From: Hyphomonas chukchiensis
GTDB lineage: Bacteria > Pseudomonadota > Alphaproteobacteria > Caulobacterales > Hyphomonadaceae
DNA: 64,000 nucleotides
Direction of reading: 5' to 3'
Assembly: GCF_000682695.1 (NCBI RefSeq)
Contig: NZ_AWFG01000019.1
Location: forward strand, 1 to 64,000
Under the pieces are notes generated by a model. That model made no database searches and was not told the DNA's origin. It was given only the letters and a program-made list of their open reading frames with translations. The translations under genes were made by a program, and so were the position numbers. Shown here piece after piece: positions 35,617 to 44,735 of the stretch. Position 1 is the first letter of the stretch. The number at the start of each line of letters is the position of its first letter.

Positions 35617-35651
35617 TTAGATACGCTAAATTGTATCCAGGCGTTGGACAC

Positions 35652-35686
35652 AAAAAAATGCCCCGGTCTGTAATGACCAGGGCATT
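35652..35686 (-). terminator. Intrinsic terminator of the thiolase gene
   Basis: AATGCCC (35657-35663) pairs with GGGCATT (35680-35686), continued inside by GGTC with GACC after one mismatch. The run of A at 35652-35658 reads as a T tract on the minus strand, placing it downstream of the thiolase gene that ends at 35719. Confidence 0.85.
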
Positions 35687-35718
35687 CTATGGCCGCCGGA
35701 GCGGATATTTAAGAGAGC

Positions 35719-36927
35719 TTAGCTATAGATTTCGAAGAGACCAGCTGCGCCCATGCCGCCGCCGATACACATGGTGACAACGCCCCATTTGGCGCCGCGG
35801 CGCTTACCTTCGAGCAGGATGGAGCCGGTGCAGCGTGCGCCGGTCATACCGAACGGGTGGCCGATCGAGATCGAGCCGCCGTTCACGTTGTACTTCTCAG
35901 GATCGATGCCGAGGCGGTCGCGGCTGTAGAGGCACTGGGAGGCGAAGGCTTCGTTGAGTTCCCAAAGGTCGATATCGTCAACCGTCAGGCCGTGACGCTC
36001 AAGCAGGCGCGGGACAGCGAAGACGGGGCCGATGCCCATTTCGTCCGGGTCGCAACCTGCCACGTTGAAGCCGGCGAAACGGCCGAGCGGTTCGATACCG
36101 CGCTTGGCGGCTTCCTTGGCTTCCATGACGACCACGGCAGCGGCGCCATCGGACAGCTGGGAAGCGTTACCGGCGGTGACGTACTTGCCTTCCTTGACGA
36201 CCATGCCGCCGGAGAAGACAGGCTTCAGGCCCGCAAGCGTCTCATAGGTCGTTCCGGGGCGGTTGCACTCGTCCTTGTCGACGACAACGTCCTGGTAGCT
36301 CTCTTCACCGGTTTCCTTGTTGAAGAGCTTCATGCGGGTTTTCAGCGGAGCGATTTCCTCGGCCATGTAGCCTTTTTTCTGGAATTCGGCCGTGCGGCGC
36401 TGGCTCTCTGCGGAATACATGTCCTGGGCTTCGCGCGAGACGCCGTAGCGGTCGGCAACGATTTCAGCCGTTTCGATCATGCTCATCCAGATGGCAGGCC
36501 AGGTCTTCATCAGCTCTTCTTCGGTGTAGCGGAAGAGGTTCATGTGCCCCGAGCGCGAGACAAGCGAGAGGCTCTCGACGCCGCCACCGACGGTGACCGA
36601 AGCGCCTTCATTGATGATCGTGTGCGAGGCATTGGCGATGGCTTGAAGGCCCGACGAACAGAAGCGGTTGATCGTTGCGCCGGATGTTGTGGCCGGGCAG
36701 CCGGCCCAGAGGGCTGCGTTGCGGGCGACGTTGTGACCGGTTGCGCCTTCTGGCTGGGCGGAGCCGAGGAACACGTCTTCGACAGCAGCGGCTTCAACGC
36801 CAGCGCGCTCCAGCGCATGTTTGATGGCGTGGCCAGCCATCGTGATGCCGTGGGTGTCGTTGAGCGAACCACGGCCAGTTTTGCCCATGCCCGTACGGGC
36901 AGTTGAGACGATTACGGCTTCACGCAT
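35719..36927 (-). CDS. Thiolase (acetyl-CoA C-acyltransferase)
   Basis: 402-residue thiolase acting in beta-oxidation or acetoacetyl-CoA metabolism. The nucleophile is Cys90 in [12 protein letters not shown]. The catalytic His lies in [12 protein letters not shown] and the second Cys in [13 protein letters not shown], so the complete catalytic set is present. The start matches the family opening ([16 protein letters not shown]), and GGAGGA precedes it. No partner hydratase-dehydrogenase is adjacent; pckA lies 100 bases upstream on the same strand. Confidence 0.95.
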   Translation of the reverse strand: MREAVIVSTARTGMGKTGRGSLNDTHGITMAGHAIKHALERAGVEAAAVEDVFLGSAQPEGATGHNVARNAALWAGCPATTSGATINRFCSSGLQAIANASHTIINEGASVTVGGGVESLSLVSRSGHMNLFRYTEEELMKTWPAIWMSMIETAEIVADRYGVSREAQDMYSAESQRRTAEFQKKGYMAEEIAPLKTRMKLFNKETGEESYQDVVVDKDECNRPGTTYETLAGLKPVFSGGMVVKEGKYVTAGNASQLSDGAAAVVVMEAKEAAKRGIEPLGRFAGFNVAGCDPDEMGIGPVFAVPRLLERHGLTVDDIDLWELNEAFASQCLYSRDRLGIDPEKYNVNGGSISIGHPFGMTGARCTGSILLEGKRRGAKWGVVTMCIGGGMGAAGLFEIYS

Positions 36928-37028
36928 GGATATTCCTCCGGTTTTGCGGGCTTGTTGCGGCGCACACTAACGGGCTGACGCCACTGGCGCCAGCCTTCCT
37001 TTAACGTCAGCGTCAGGAAATCGCAGTG

Positions 37029-38621
37029 TCAGGCAGGCGTTTTCGCCTTAGGCGCGCTGGCACGGACAGTTTCGTCAACATAAGGTTCGAACTTGGCAAA
37101 GTTTGCCACGAACATGTCGGCCAGTTTGGCAGCCTGCTTGTCATAGGCGGCCGTATCGGCCCAAGTTGAGCGCGGATTGAGGATTTTTGAATCCACACCG
37201 GGGACAGCCTCGGGCACCATGAAGCCGAACGTGTCATCCTTGCGGAAATTCACATTGTTCAGTGAGCCATCAAGTGCGGCGTTGAGCAGGGCGCGTGTTG
37301 CCTTGATGGGCATGCGGTTGCCCTGGCCATAGGGGCCGCCTGTCCAGCCGGTGGAAACCAGCCAGCAGTCGACATCATATTTGCCGATCAGGTCGCGCAG
37401 CAGGTTGCCGTATTCGGAAGGGTGGCGCGGCATGAAGGGGCCGCCAAAGCAGGTGGAGAACGTGGCGGTCGGTTCGGTGACGCCTTTCTCCGTGCCGGCC
37501 ACTTTGGCCGTGTAGCCGGAGAGGAAGTGGTACATGGCCTGGGCTGGTGTCAGCTTGGCGATGGGCGGCATGACGCCAAAAGCATCAGCCGTCAGCATAA
37601 TGAGGTTTTTCGGCTGACCGCAGCGACCTGATTCTGACGCGTTCGGAATGGCCGAGATCGGATAGGCGCCGCGGGAGTTTTCGGCGAGCGTTGCATCGTC
37701 CAGATCAAGCTCGCGCGTTTCGGGATCCATCACGACGTTTTCGAGGACCGTGCCCCACTGCTTTGTCGTGGCAAAGATTTCCGGCTCGGCTTCAGCCGAC
37801 AGCTTGATCATCTTGGCGTAGCAGCCGCCTTCGAAGTTGAAGAGACCATTCTCGGACCAGCCGTGCTCGTCGTCGCCAATCAGGATGCGCGAGGCATCGG
37901 CCGAGAGCGTCGTCTTGCCGGTGCCGGACAGACCGAAGAAAATGGCTGCGTCATCCTTGTCGGACGTGTTGACCGAGCAGTGCATAGGCATGACGCCCTG
38001 CGTCGGCAGGTAATAGTTGAGCGCTGTGAACACGGACTTCTTGGTTTCGCCCGCATAGGACGTGCCACCAATAAGAACCATGCGCTTTGCAAAGTTCACG
38101 GCGATGACCGTTTCAGACCGCGTGCCGTGACGGGCCGGGTCGGCGCGGAAGGTCGGGCAGTTGATGATCGTGAATTCGGATTTGAAGCTCGCATACTCCG
38201 AATCTGTTGGTACGCGGAGCAGGTGGCGGATGAAAAGCGAATGCCAGGCAAGTTCGTTGATAACCGTGACGGGCAGGCGATGGTCAAGATCGGCGCCGCC
38301 AAACAGTTCCTGGGCGAAGATGTCCTGACCTGCGAGGTGGGTTTTGAAATCTTCGAGAAGGACATCGAAATGCTCTGGCGTCATGGAGGCGTTATTGTCC
38401 CACCAGACGGTCTTTTCGGTCGTGGCGTCACGAACCGTGAACTTGTCCTTGGCCGAGCGACCCGTGTGCTGGCCCGTTTCGACAACGAGTGCCCCGCCAC
38501 TGGCGACGCGCGCCTCACCATTGGCGAGTGATATTTCGTACAGTCGCGCCTCTTTCCAGTTCTTGCGGAGAGATTTCGGGCGTACGCCCAGCTCGGCGAG
38601 AATTGCTACTTGATCGCTCAT
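37029..38621 (-). CDS. pckA: Phosphoenolpyruvate carboxykinase (ATP)
   Basis: 530-residue ATP-dependent PEPCK, converting oxaloacetate to PEP in gluconeogenesis. It has the P-loop [13 protein letters not shown], the metal-binding [13 protein letters not shown] and the substrate site [11 protein letters not shown]. The start [12 protein letters not shown] at 38621 follows GAGGAAAT; an in-frame ATG at 38687 has no support. A palindrome like a LacI-family operator lies upstream at 38732-38745. Confidence 0.97.
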   Translation of the reverse strand: MSDQVAILAELGVRPKSLRKNWKEARLYEISLANGEARVASGGALVVETGQHTGRSAKDKFTVRDATTEKTVWWDNNASMTPEHFDVLLEDFKTHLAGQDIFAQELFGGADLDHRLPVTVINELAWHSLFIRHLLRVPTDSEYASFKSEFTIINCPTFRADPARHGTRSETVIAVNFAKRMVLIGGTSYAGETKKSVFTALNYYLPTQGVMPMHCSVNTSDKDDAAIFFGLSGTGKTTLSADASRILIGDDEHGWSENGLFNFEGGCYAKMIKLSAEAEPEIFATTKQWGTVLENVVMDPETRELDLDDATLAENSRGAYPISAIPNASESGRCGQPKNLIMLTADAFGVMPPIAKLTPAQAMYHFLSGYTAKVAGTEKGVTEPTATFSTCFGGPFMPRHPSEYGNLLRDLIGKYDVDCWLVSTGWTGGPYGQGNRMPIKATRALLNAALDGSLNNVNFRKDDTFGFMVPEAVPGVDSKILNPRSTWADTAAYDKQAAKLADMFVANFAKFEPYVDETVRASAPKAKTPA

Positions 38622-38731
38622 TATTTCCTCGGACTTTGACTTCGGCTCTATGGCAAAATTGATTGGGCCAGTGTTGGCCCGTACCAAAAATCTGCAACAT
38701 TCATGCCTGCCCGCGGGAAGATTTGAAACAC

Positions 38732-38745
38732 TTTTAGCGCTAACA
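38732..38745. promoter_or_regulatory. LacI-family operator-like palindrome upstream of pckA
   Basis: TTTTAGCGCTAACA contains the perfect palindrome TTAGCGCTAA (38734-38743) and is one base short of the symmetrical TGTTAGCGCTAACA type used by many LacI-family regulators. It lies 111 bases upstream of the pckA start, in a suitable position for control of gluconeogenesis by a sugar-responsive repressor or activator. No LacI-family gene is in the window. Confidence 0.45.
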
Positions 38746-38766
38746 TAACTGCAAATGGTTCGTTTT

Positions 38767-38793
38767 GCCCCAAAGCATACCCATGCTTGGGGC
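38767..38793. repeat. Strong inverted repeat after the TpsB gene
   Basis: GCCCCAAAGCAT (38767-38778) pairs with ATGCTTGGGGC (38783-38793) over a four-base loop, with one bulged A. It lies between the end of the minus-strand TpsB gene (38819) and the pckA promoter region. There is no clear T tract on either strand, so it may be a terminator helper, an mRNA-stabilising hairpin or a repeat element. Confidence 0.55.
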
Positions 38794-38818
38794 AGGTAAC
38801 CGCTTCCTATGTCTCATT

Positions 38819-40456
38819 TCAGGGCTGGTACTTGAAGGCCCAACTGACCGTCACGACCGAGTCGTCGTTGAAGCCGGTCACAGGAACATCCCATGGTTCG
38901 GCATATTCCACACCAAGGGTGGCGAAGTCTTTATATCCCAGGCGGGCGCCGATTCCTGCCGATCCGAGATTAAAGTCACGGGCTATGGATGGCGTGAGGC
39001 TGATGCGGCCTTCGGCATAATCCGCGAAAAGGTAGAGTTCGCTCTTGGCGAGGTTGCCATCAGAGATCGGGCGCCATGCTGGCTCGAAGACGGCTTCATA
39101 ACCCTTGTCGAAACTGATCACGCCATTGTCGAAGCCGCGTCCATATTCAATGCCGCCATACATAAGGCGCTCGTTGGCAGGCAATATATCGTCAGACCAC
39201 TGGCCAGATGCACGCAGGCGGAGGAAAAGTTTCTTCAACAATTTCTGGACGACACCGGCGGTCGCGTTAATCTTGTTGAAGCCCGTCTCGGCGCCCATCA
39301 CTGCGGATTCCGCATTCTCCAGATCCAGTCCTCGCGAATATGTCAGGCTGCCATTGAGGGAGCGGTTTTCCTGGATGAGGCCGGCGCGAATGCCAAACCG
39401 TGCGGCGTCGACCCGCTCATTTGCGAAGACAGAGCCGAGGGCGCTGTTGCGGCTCTCGGTGTGATCCACGACGGCGGAGAGCGTGACTTCGCGGTGGAAA
39501 TCGAGAAGGAGAGGATAGCTCAGGCCTGCCGAGAGGAAGGTTGCGGTGCCATCAATTGGAACCGATGAGGGATGGGAGGCCTGGTAAACCGCTGCGACAT
39601 CAAGCTTGAGGCCTTCGACGCCAATGGGCGTGGCATACTGTAGGCTGGCCGTCTGCGATTGCTCGCCGTCGGGCGTCGCGGCGAGCCGACCGCGTAGAAC
39701 GTCGCCTTCGCGCAGGAGACTGTAGCCAAATGCACTGGCACTGAGGCGTCCGGAATCGACAATGCGCGACTCCCGGCTGTCATAGCCGATGGCGAAACTG
39801 TTTTTCTTTTCCTCGACATCCAGGAGGAGATTGATGGCGCCCGGCTCCGGCGCCATCTGCAGGCGCGGTGTGACCTTGGTGCCTTCAGCGCGACGGGCAA
39901 GGGAGACACCGCGCTCATAGGTGGCGCGCGTTGCGGGTGTCTCTTCGAGAATGGGTTCGAGATAGCCGCGCAGGCGCGGGGCCACGATCTGTTCGCCAGA
40001 GCGGAGGGCCACGATGTCGGCAACCCGGCCTTCCGCGATGAAGACGTCGACGACGCCGTCGGACAGATCCTGTTGGGGAATGGCGATCGTAAAGAGTGCG
40101 ACGTCGGATTTCGAATAGGCGGCCGTCATGGCGGCGGCGAGTTGCTTGAGCGTTTCGGTGTTGGCGGGCTGGCCGAGAAATGCCTCGGTCGCCTTTGCGA
40201 CGCGGCCGGGCACTTCGGCGCCCTTGAACTGTATGCCGACAATCGGGGTTGTCTCGTTGGCGTCCGACGCGACACTCGTGACAGCATTTTCTATGTCGGG
40301 GGCAGTGCGCGGAACGCTAAGGCCCTCTTTGGCGTACCCGGGATCCAGGTGGTCATCGGGCGGCTGGATGGGTTCTCCCGAATGAGCCAGATTTGAAGAA
40401 GAGAGAAGCACCGCACCAAGTAGCCATGGTTTTGCAGCTTGCATGCGATGCTTCAT
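38819..40456 (-). CDS. Two-partner secretion outer-membrane transporter (TpsB; ShlB/FhaC family)
   Basis: 545-residue Omp85-superfamily pore that exports a partner across the outer membrane. It has a signal peptide (GAVLLSSSNLAHSGE), a POTRA-type region (TTPIVGIQFKGAEVPGRV; LKQLAAAMTAAYSKSDV; GVVDVFIAEGRVADI) and a barrel with the family pattern RESRIVDSGRLSASAFG and a terminal strand VTVSWAFKYQP. GAAGAGG precedes the ATG at 40456. It lies 42 bases downstream of the collagen-like lipoprotein gene on the same strand. No standard TpsA with a TPS domain is nearby, so the collagen-like protein is the likely cargo (inference). Confidence 0.85.
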   Translation of the reverse strand: MKHRMQAAKPWLLGAVLLSSSNLAHSGEPIQPPDDHLDPGYAKEGLSVPRTAPDIENAVTSVASDANETTPIVGIQFKGAEVPGRVAKATEAFLGQPANTETLKQLAAAMTAAYSKSDVALFTIAIPQQDLSDGVVDVFIAEGRVADIVALRSGEQIVAPRLRGYLEPILEETPATRATYERGVSLARRAEGTKVTPRLQMAPEPGAINLLLDVEEKKNSFAIGYDSRESRIVDSGRLSASAFGYSLLREGDVLRGRLAATPDGEQSQTASLQYATPIGVEGLKLDVAAVYQASHPSSVPIDGTATFLSAGLSYPLLLDFHREVTLSAVVDHTESRNSALGSVFANERVDAARFGIRAGLIQENRSLNGSLTYSRGLDLENAESAVMGAETGFNKINATAGVVQKLLKKLFLRLRASGQWSDDILPANERLMYGGIEYGRGFDNGVISFDKGYEAVFEPAWRPISDGNLAKSELYLFADYAEGRISLTPSIARDFNLGSAGIGARLGYKDFATLGVEYAEPWDVPVTGFNDDSVVTVSWAFKYQP

Positions 40457-40498
40457 GATTGCCTCTTCAGTCTTCAAGGATTGGGAGAGCCGGACTGC

Positions 40499-41509
40499 CT
40501 AGTTCAGTCCGAGGCCACCGAGCAGGCCTGAGACGGCGGAGCCAACAGGCGTGTCGGCAGGATCGGCCGGAGCCAGATCACCCGAGAGGACATCGCCGAC
40601 AGTACTCGTCAGCGCGTCGCCAACCGTATCCGTCAGGCCTCCATCCAGCGTGCCTGTGAGGTCCGAAGCGCCACCGAGATCGTTCAGGCCTGCTGTGACC
40701 GGTCCGAGATCGACACTTGCGAGCCCACCGAGGGACACCCCGGTATCGCTCGAAGTTGCCAGGTCGACATTAAGTAGCGTGTCATTGCTGGCGACGCCGA
40801 CTTCTGCGAGCGAGCCGCTGGTCTGGTCAGGGGACAGGACGCTCACGCCCAGCACAGACGTGCCGGATGAGTCGCCAAGGGCCGTACCGCCACCGACGCT
40901 AGCCGTCAGGATCGGTGCCACGGACGATGTCAGTCCATCGACAAGCGGTGCACCATCTGTACCGAATGACGTAAGAGCCGCGCCCACATTACTGACGGTT
41001 TCCGTAACCGGTGAGGTGACTGTCGAAAGTGTGCCGGTCTGGTCAACCTGGTCGATAATATCGTCAAGGCCGCCGCCCAGCGATGCGATCGCGGTGCCGC
41101 CGCCAGCCGATGTTTCCGAGACGACCGGAATGGACGCGGACGGGTCACCAAGGTTGGCGAACAGGCCTGTTCCAGCGACACCTTCGGCACCGACAAGCCC
41201 GCCTGTTGCGATCATGCCTGTGTCACCAAGTGCAAAGTTGCCGCCTGGCTCGCCAGCCGGACCTTGTGGGCCGACCATGCCTGGCATGCCTTGGGCGCCC
41301 ATTGCCCCTGTTGCTCCTGTTGCGCCGGTCTCGCCGGTTGCACCGGTTGCACCGGTCGCTCCGTTCTCGCCAGCTTTGCCTGCGGGACCGGCAACGCCTT
41401 GCGGACCCGTTTTGCCGATGCTGGCATAACGCGTGCTTCCCGATGAGTTGCATGCGGTGAGCGCCAGGATCGTTCCCAGGGCTGCGACTGTGATTTTCAA
41501 GTTGGGCAT
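40499..41509 (-). CDS. Collagen-like repeat lipoprotein
   Basis: 336 residues. The lipoprotein signal ends in the lipobox LTAC with Cys20. Glycine then occupies every third position from residue 32 to 89, giving 20 Gly-X-Y triplets (for example GPQGVAGPAG, GATGATGATGE), a collagen-like triple helix of bacterial type. The remaining 240 residues are rich in Gly, Ser, Thr, Val and Asp and end in GLLGGLGLN. GGAGGAGT precedes the ATG. The product probably trimerises on the cell surface. It is the first gene of a two-gene unit with TpsB. Confidence 0.85.
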   Translation of the reverse strand: MPNLKITVAALGTILALTACNSSGSTRYASIGKTGPQGVAGPAGKAGENGATGATGATGETGATGATGAMGAQGMPGMVGPQGPAGEPGGNFALGDTGMIATGGLVGAEGVAGTGLFANLGDPSASIPVVSETSAGGGTAIASLGGGLDDIIDQVDQTGTLSTVTSPVTETVSNVGAALTSFGTDGAPLVDGLTSSVAPILTASVGGGTALGDSSGTSVLGVSVLSPDQTSGSLAEVGVASNDTLLNVDLATSSDTGVSLGGLASVDLGPVTAGLNDLGGASDLTGTLDGGLTDTVGDALTSTVGDVLSGDLAPADPADTPVGSAVSGLLGGLGLN

Positions 41510-41712
41510 TGAGTACTCCTCCGTTGTTCCGGATCAACCTCGCGGCGGATATCTTCGATCCATCTCGCAGGCCCGGTAAATCTAATTCTCGGAGAATATT
41601 CTTTCAGAAGTTTATTTTGAGTATATTGTATTGAATAGGATAAATTAACGAAATCGGGCGCGGCTTTCCCCAAGGGGAGGATATGCCTCCTAATGCGTTG
41701 AATTTATTGGGT
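41510..41712 (-). promoter_or_regulatory. AT-rich promoter region of the collagen-like gene
   Basis: About 80 bases at 41576-41655 are strongly AT-rich against a GC-rich background. On the minus strand a TATACT hexamer in this patch is a possible -10, with only a poor TTAATT match at -35. ATTCTC (41585-41590) pairs with GAGAAT (41592-41597) around a single base, a compact palindrome that could be an operator. GGAGG with CCTCC at 41676-41690 forms a short hairpin downstream of the DUF218 gene. Confidence 0.35.
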
Positions 41713-42342
41713 CTACAATGCCTGGGTCGCTGTAGGTCCCTGTCCGCGAAGGCGATCGAGAATGCTGTCGCGCCATTTGGCGGGCAAAATATACAGCACC
41801 CACGCCGCAGCTTCGTAATGAGCGCGCTTCCAGATATCTATCGGATTGAGGCTCGATTTAGCACACGCGGAGCGTGCAGGCGGGCCACCATGCGCGACTG
41901 AGTGGTAGATTGTTTTTGCGCGCATAAGGTGCATGCAATTGGATACAAACACAAGTTGCCGCGCGCCCGTGAGGCCAGGCTGGTCAGCCAGATTCTGCAG
42001 GCCTGATATCGTATCGCGGGAGGTGACATCTGCGGAAATGCGCGCGCCATAGCCCGATTTGCGTATCGCACTGAGGGCCATTTCCTGACTGCCGACGATG
42101 CCTTCTTGGGGGCGGTGGCCACCGACCATGACCAGTCGGTCGACCTTCCCGGCTTTCAGAAGAGCAATGCCCTTGTCAATCCGGGCGGCGGCTTCTCGGG
42201 GCGAGCTCGAATAAAAGACCACGCCTGCGCCGTCAGTAATCTGGCCGGTCTGGTCGACGAAACGCGTCAGCCCGAAAAAGAGCAACGTGGCAAGCAAATC
42301 TGCCAACAGGAGACGGATCAGCAGGATTCGCAGTTTTCTCAT
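41713..42342 (-). CDS. YdcF/SanA-type DUF218 protein
   Basis: 209 residues. One N-terminal hydrophobic segment (LLLADLLATLLFFGLTRF) anchors a DUF218 domain: GIALLKAGKVDRLVMVGGH, the acidic and polar TSRDTISGLQNLADQ, then QLVFVSNCMHLMRAKTIY. Relatives include ElyC and SanA, linked to envelope maintenance and vancomycin resistance, with the biochemical role open. No strong Shine-Dalgarno is seen. It lies 49 bases downstream of the NUDIX gene on the same strand. Confidence 0.85.
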   Translation of the reverse strand: MRKLRILLIRLLLADLLATLLFFGLTRFVDQTGQITDGAGVVFYSSSPREAAARIDKGIALLKAGKVDRLVMVGGHRPQEGIVGSQEMALSAIRKSGYGARISADVTSRDTISGLQNLADQPGLTGARQLVFVSNCMHLMRAKTIYHSVAHGGPPARSACAKSSLNPIDIWKRAHYEAAAWVLYILPAKWRDSILDRLRGQGPTATQAL

Positions 42343-42391
42343 ACCCGAATCTTAGCAGGTTTCGGACCGTGCGCGAGGCTTCAGGTGCGCA

Positions 42392-42787
42392 TCAAAGTGC
42401 GTTCACGAGAGCCTTTGTGGGTGTCGTAATGGATGCTGGCAGGGCGTCGAGACTATACCAGCCAAAACCGCCATGCTTCGCAGGCTCCATAAGACGTGGC
42501 TCGCCCGCAACGAGGCGTGCGAAGAAGATTGGCGACACCCAGTGGCGCCCATCTCCCGCGTTAATGATTTCGGAAATGCACGCAAGTTTTCCGACCTCAA
42601 TTTCGATTCCAAGCTCTTCAGCGATCTCCCGGCGCGCCGTCTCTCGCGCGGGCTCGCCAAAATCAATCTTGCCACCGGGCAGTCCCCAGGCGCCAGCTTC
42701 CGGTTCGGTCAGCCGCTGGATCAGGAGGAGGCGTCCATTCTCATCAAATATGGCTGCGCCGCAGCCGGCTTCCGGTCGGGCGTCCAT
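42392..42787 (-). CDS. NUDIX hydrolase
   Basis: 131-residue pyrophosphohydrolase. The NUDIX box is complete in two adjoining parts: GGKIDFGEPARETA, then RREIAEELGIEI (G-x5-E-x7-REUxEExGU). The size and opening GCGAAIFDENGRLLLIQR resemble ADP-ribose or nucleotide-cleaning members; the substrate cannot be set by sequence. Its start codon overlaps the stop of the haloalkane dehalogenase gene by one base, so the two are translationally coupled. Confidence 0.92.
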   Translation of the reverse strand: MDARPEAGCGAAIFDENGRLLLIQRLTEPEAGAWGLPGGKIDFGEPARETARREIAEELGIEIEVGKLACISEIINAGDGRHWVSPIFFARLVAGEPRLMEPAKHGGFGWYSLDALPASITTPTKALVNAL

Positions 42788-43689
42788 CAGAGTTCACCGA
42801 AATGCTTCAGCGCGGCCAATGCTATAGGTTCGCCCCATTCCTGAACGAAGTGGCCGCCATCTGCGACGATCATGGGGGGAGGGCATCCCCGTATGGTCTT
42901 GCGCAGCTGTTCCATGGTGGCGGTGCCGAGCACCGGGTCTTGCGCGCCGATGGCCATGAAGCTGTCGCCAGACCATTTATTGGTCCACCATTGGGCGGCG
43001 CGCCTGGAAATATCGACGCCGTCCATACCTGGCGCCGTCATGACAAGCTCAGGGAAGCGTCGCACCCCGGCCTTGTAGCTGGCATCCGGAAAAGGTGCGC
43101 CATAGGCGGCGGCCTCGGCATCGGACAGAATGGGCGTACCGCGTTTCATCAGTGCAGCGACATCCACGTCTGCCTGCGTGCGCATATAGGCTTTCCAATT
43201 GTCGAAGCCCTCACTTGGCGACTGGCCTGTCGCAATCGTGGTGTTCATGACGATGAGGCGCTCGAACCGTTGTGGCATGTCCATGGGCAGCGTGAGCCCA
43301 AGGAGGCCGCCCCAGTCCTGGCAGACGAGTGTGACGTTCTTCAGGTTAAGGCGTTCTAACAGGGCCAGCATCATCTCGCGGTGAAACGTGAACGTGTAGA
43401 CATTGTCGTCGACGGGTTTGTCGGAGCGGCCGAAGCCGAGCCAGTCCGGCGCGATCACGCGCGCGCCACTGTCGAGGAACACGGGGATCATCTTGCGATA
43501 GAGGTAGGCCCATGAAGGTTCGCCGTGCAGGCAAAGATAAGTACGCACGGCATCCTGCGGACCCTCGTCAACATAATGGACGCGCAGGCCCTCATAGCCA
43601 GGGAGATCTTCGATATAATGGGGCGCAAAACCATAGCCGGGCAGGTTCTCGAACCGGTCGTCAGACGTGCGTTTGGCTTCTATCGGCAT
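42787..43689 (-). CDS. Haloalkane dehalogenase, subfamily I
   Basis: 300-residue alpha/beta hydrolase that hydrolyses carbon-halogen bonds. All features of the DhlA type are visible: nucleophile D125 in LVCQDWGGLLG, the halide-stabilising W126 beside it, and a second cap-domain Trp (W165) in SEGFDNWKAYM. The acid D251 (GAQDPVLG) and base H280 (DGGHFVQEWGE) complete the set, with HGEPSW forming the oxyanion region. The start MPIEAKRTSDDRFENLPGY at 43689 follows GGAGG. Substrates unknown. First gene of a coupled pair with NUDIX. Confidence 0.92.
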   Translation of the reverse strand: MPIEAKRTSDDRFENLPGYGFAPHYIEDLPGYEGLRVHYVDEGPQDAVRTYLCLHGEPSWAYLYRKMIPVFLDSGARVIAPDWLGFGRSDKPVDDNVYTFTFHREMMLALLERLNLKNVTLVCQDWGGLLGLTLPMDMPQRFERLIVMNTTIATGQSPSEGFDNWKAYMRTQADVDVAALMKRGTPILSDAEAAAYGAPFPDASYKAGVRRFPELVMTAPGMDGVDISRRAAQWWTNKWSGDSFMAIGAQDPVLGTATMEQLRKTIRGCPPPMIVADGGHFVQEWGEPIALAALKHFGEL

Positions 43690-43864
43690 AGCGCTGCCTC
43701 CGTGGTGGGTTTGCCCGTGCACCATGCGTTAGGCATGGGGGGATGCCAACAGGCAGCCCTTCGTAAAACCCCGCATATGGTTGCCTGGGGAATATGTTAG
43801 CATGGCATTGCGTCCACACGGATGCGGCTGTGCCGGCAGACCCGGACATATTGCGGAGCGTGCC

Positions 43865-44251
43865 ATGTCGTACACAATCAACCGGGCAATTGCGGGGGCA
43901 GACTTCGACGTCGTTGGTCAACGCACGCGTAAAGCGCTTGCCGGCAAAGGGTTCGGCGTTCTTACAGAAATTGACGTCGCTGCCACCATGAAGAAGAAGC
44001 TGGGTGTCGACATGATGCCATATCTTATTCTGGGCGCCTGCAATCCGGACATGGCGTATAAGGCAATCAGCATGGAGCCGCGTGTCGGCGCGATGCTGCC
44101 ATGCAATGTGATCCTGAGACAGGTTGGCGACGATGTCGAAGTCAGCGCGGTTGATCCCGTTGCATCGATGCAGTCAATCGACAATGATGATCTCAAGCAC
44201 GTGGCGGGAGAGGTCCGCGATCTTCTCGCAGAGGCGATCGCGGCCATATAA
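43865..44251 (+). CDS. DUF302 family protein
   Basis: 128 residues, a compact DUF302 domain: ALAGKGFGVLTEIDVAATMKKKLG, then YLILGACNPDMAYKAI and MLPCNVILRQ. Members are small proteins of unknown function, some linked to metals or stress. The start at 43865 follows GGAG; an in-frame ATG at 43781 gives an unlikely extension. It is divergent from the dehalogenase and 19 bases upstream of the VOC gene, likely one transcript. Confidence 0.88.
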   Translation: MSYTINRAIAGADFDVVGQRTRKALAGKGFGVLTEIDVAATMKKKLGVDMMPYLILGACNPDMAYKAISMEPRVGAMLPCNVILRQVGDDVEVSAVDPVASMQSIDNDDLKHVAGEVRDLLAEAIAAI

Positions 44252-44270
44252 ATACCTGGAGGGGATTTGA

Positions 44271-44666
44271 ATGGCGAAAGTGATTGGCCTGGGAGGGCTG
44301 TTCTTCCTTTGCAAGGATGCTGAGGCGACGCGCGCCTGGTATGCGCGTGTCCTCGGCATAAAGATCGAGGAATTTGGCGGCAGCATGTTCAGCCACGCTG
44401 CGGCGGCAAGTGTATTCCCGAGAGGCGCGCAGACCGTGTGGTCGCCGTTCAAGGGCGACAGCGATTATTTCAAACCGTCAGACAGCGACTTCATGATGAA
44501 CCTGATGGTCGACGACATGCCGGGCATGATTGCCCGGCTCGAGGCGGAGGGTATCGCATTGGAAGGCGAGCCGTTGAATGAGCCCTATGGCCACTTTGTC
44601 TGGATCATGGACCCGGACGGGCGCAAGGTGGAGTTGTGGCAACCCGTCGAGCCGCCGGCTGAATAA
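44271..44666 (+). CDS. VOC family protein (glyoxalase/bleomycin resistance fold)
   Basis: 131 residues with one vicinal-oxygen-chelate domain: GGLFFLCKDAEATRAWYARVLGI at the start and a C-terminal half with GHFVWIMDPDGRKVELWQP, where the terminal Glu is the usual metal ligand. The function may be a lyase, dioxygenase or drug-binding protein; sequence alone cannot decide. GGAGGGG precedes the ATG. It follows DUF302 in a two-gene unit. Confidence 0.9.
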   Translation: MAKVIGLGGLFFLCKDAEATRAWYARVLGIKIEEFGGSMFSHAAAASVFPRGAQTVWSPFKGDSDYFKPSDSDFMMNLMVDDMPGMIARLEAEGIALEGEPLNEPYGHFVWIMDPDGRKVELWQPVEPPAE

Positions 44667-44671
44667 TGCCA

Positions 44672-44707
44672 TAAAAAGCGGCCGCCGCGGTTGTCCCGTG
44701 GCGGCCC
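44672..44707 (-). terminator. Intrinsic terminator
   Basis: GGCCGCC (44680-44686) pairs with GGCGGCC (44700-44706). The A run at 44673-44677 becomes a T tract on the minus strand, so it mainly terminates the small secreted protein gene (stop at 44736). It may also serve the VOC gene from the other side. Confidence 0.8.
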
Positions 44708-44735
44708 GAGGAGAGATTGTCGATACTTGGAGAGC

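Noticed and set aside
36973-36995. Hairpin GGCTG-CGCC/GGCG-CAGCC as terminator of pckA
   Set aside because: It has one mismatch, and the T-rich run lies on the plus-strand side, the wrong side for a minus-strand terminator.
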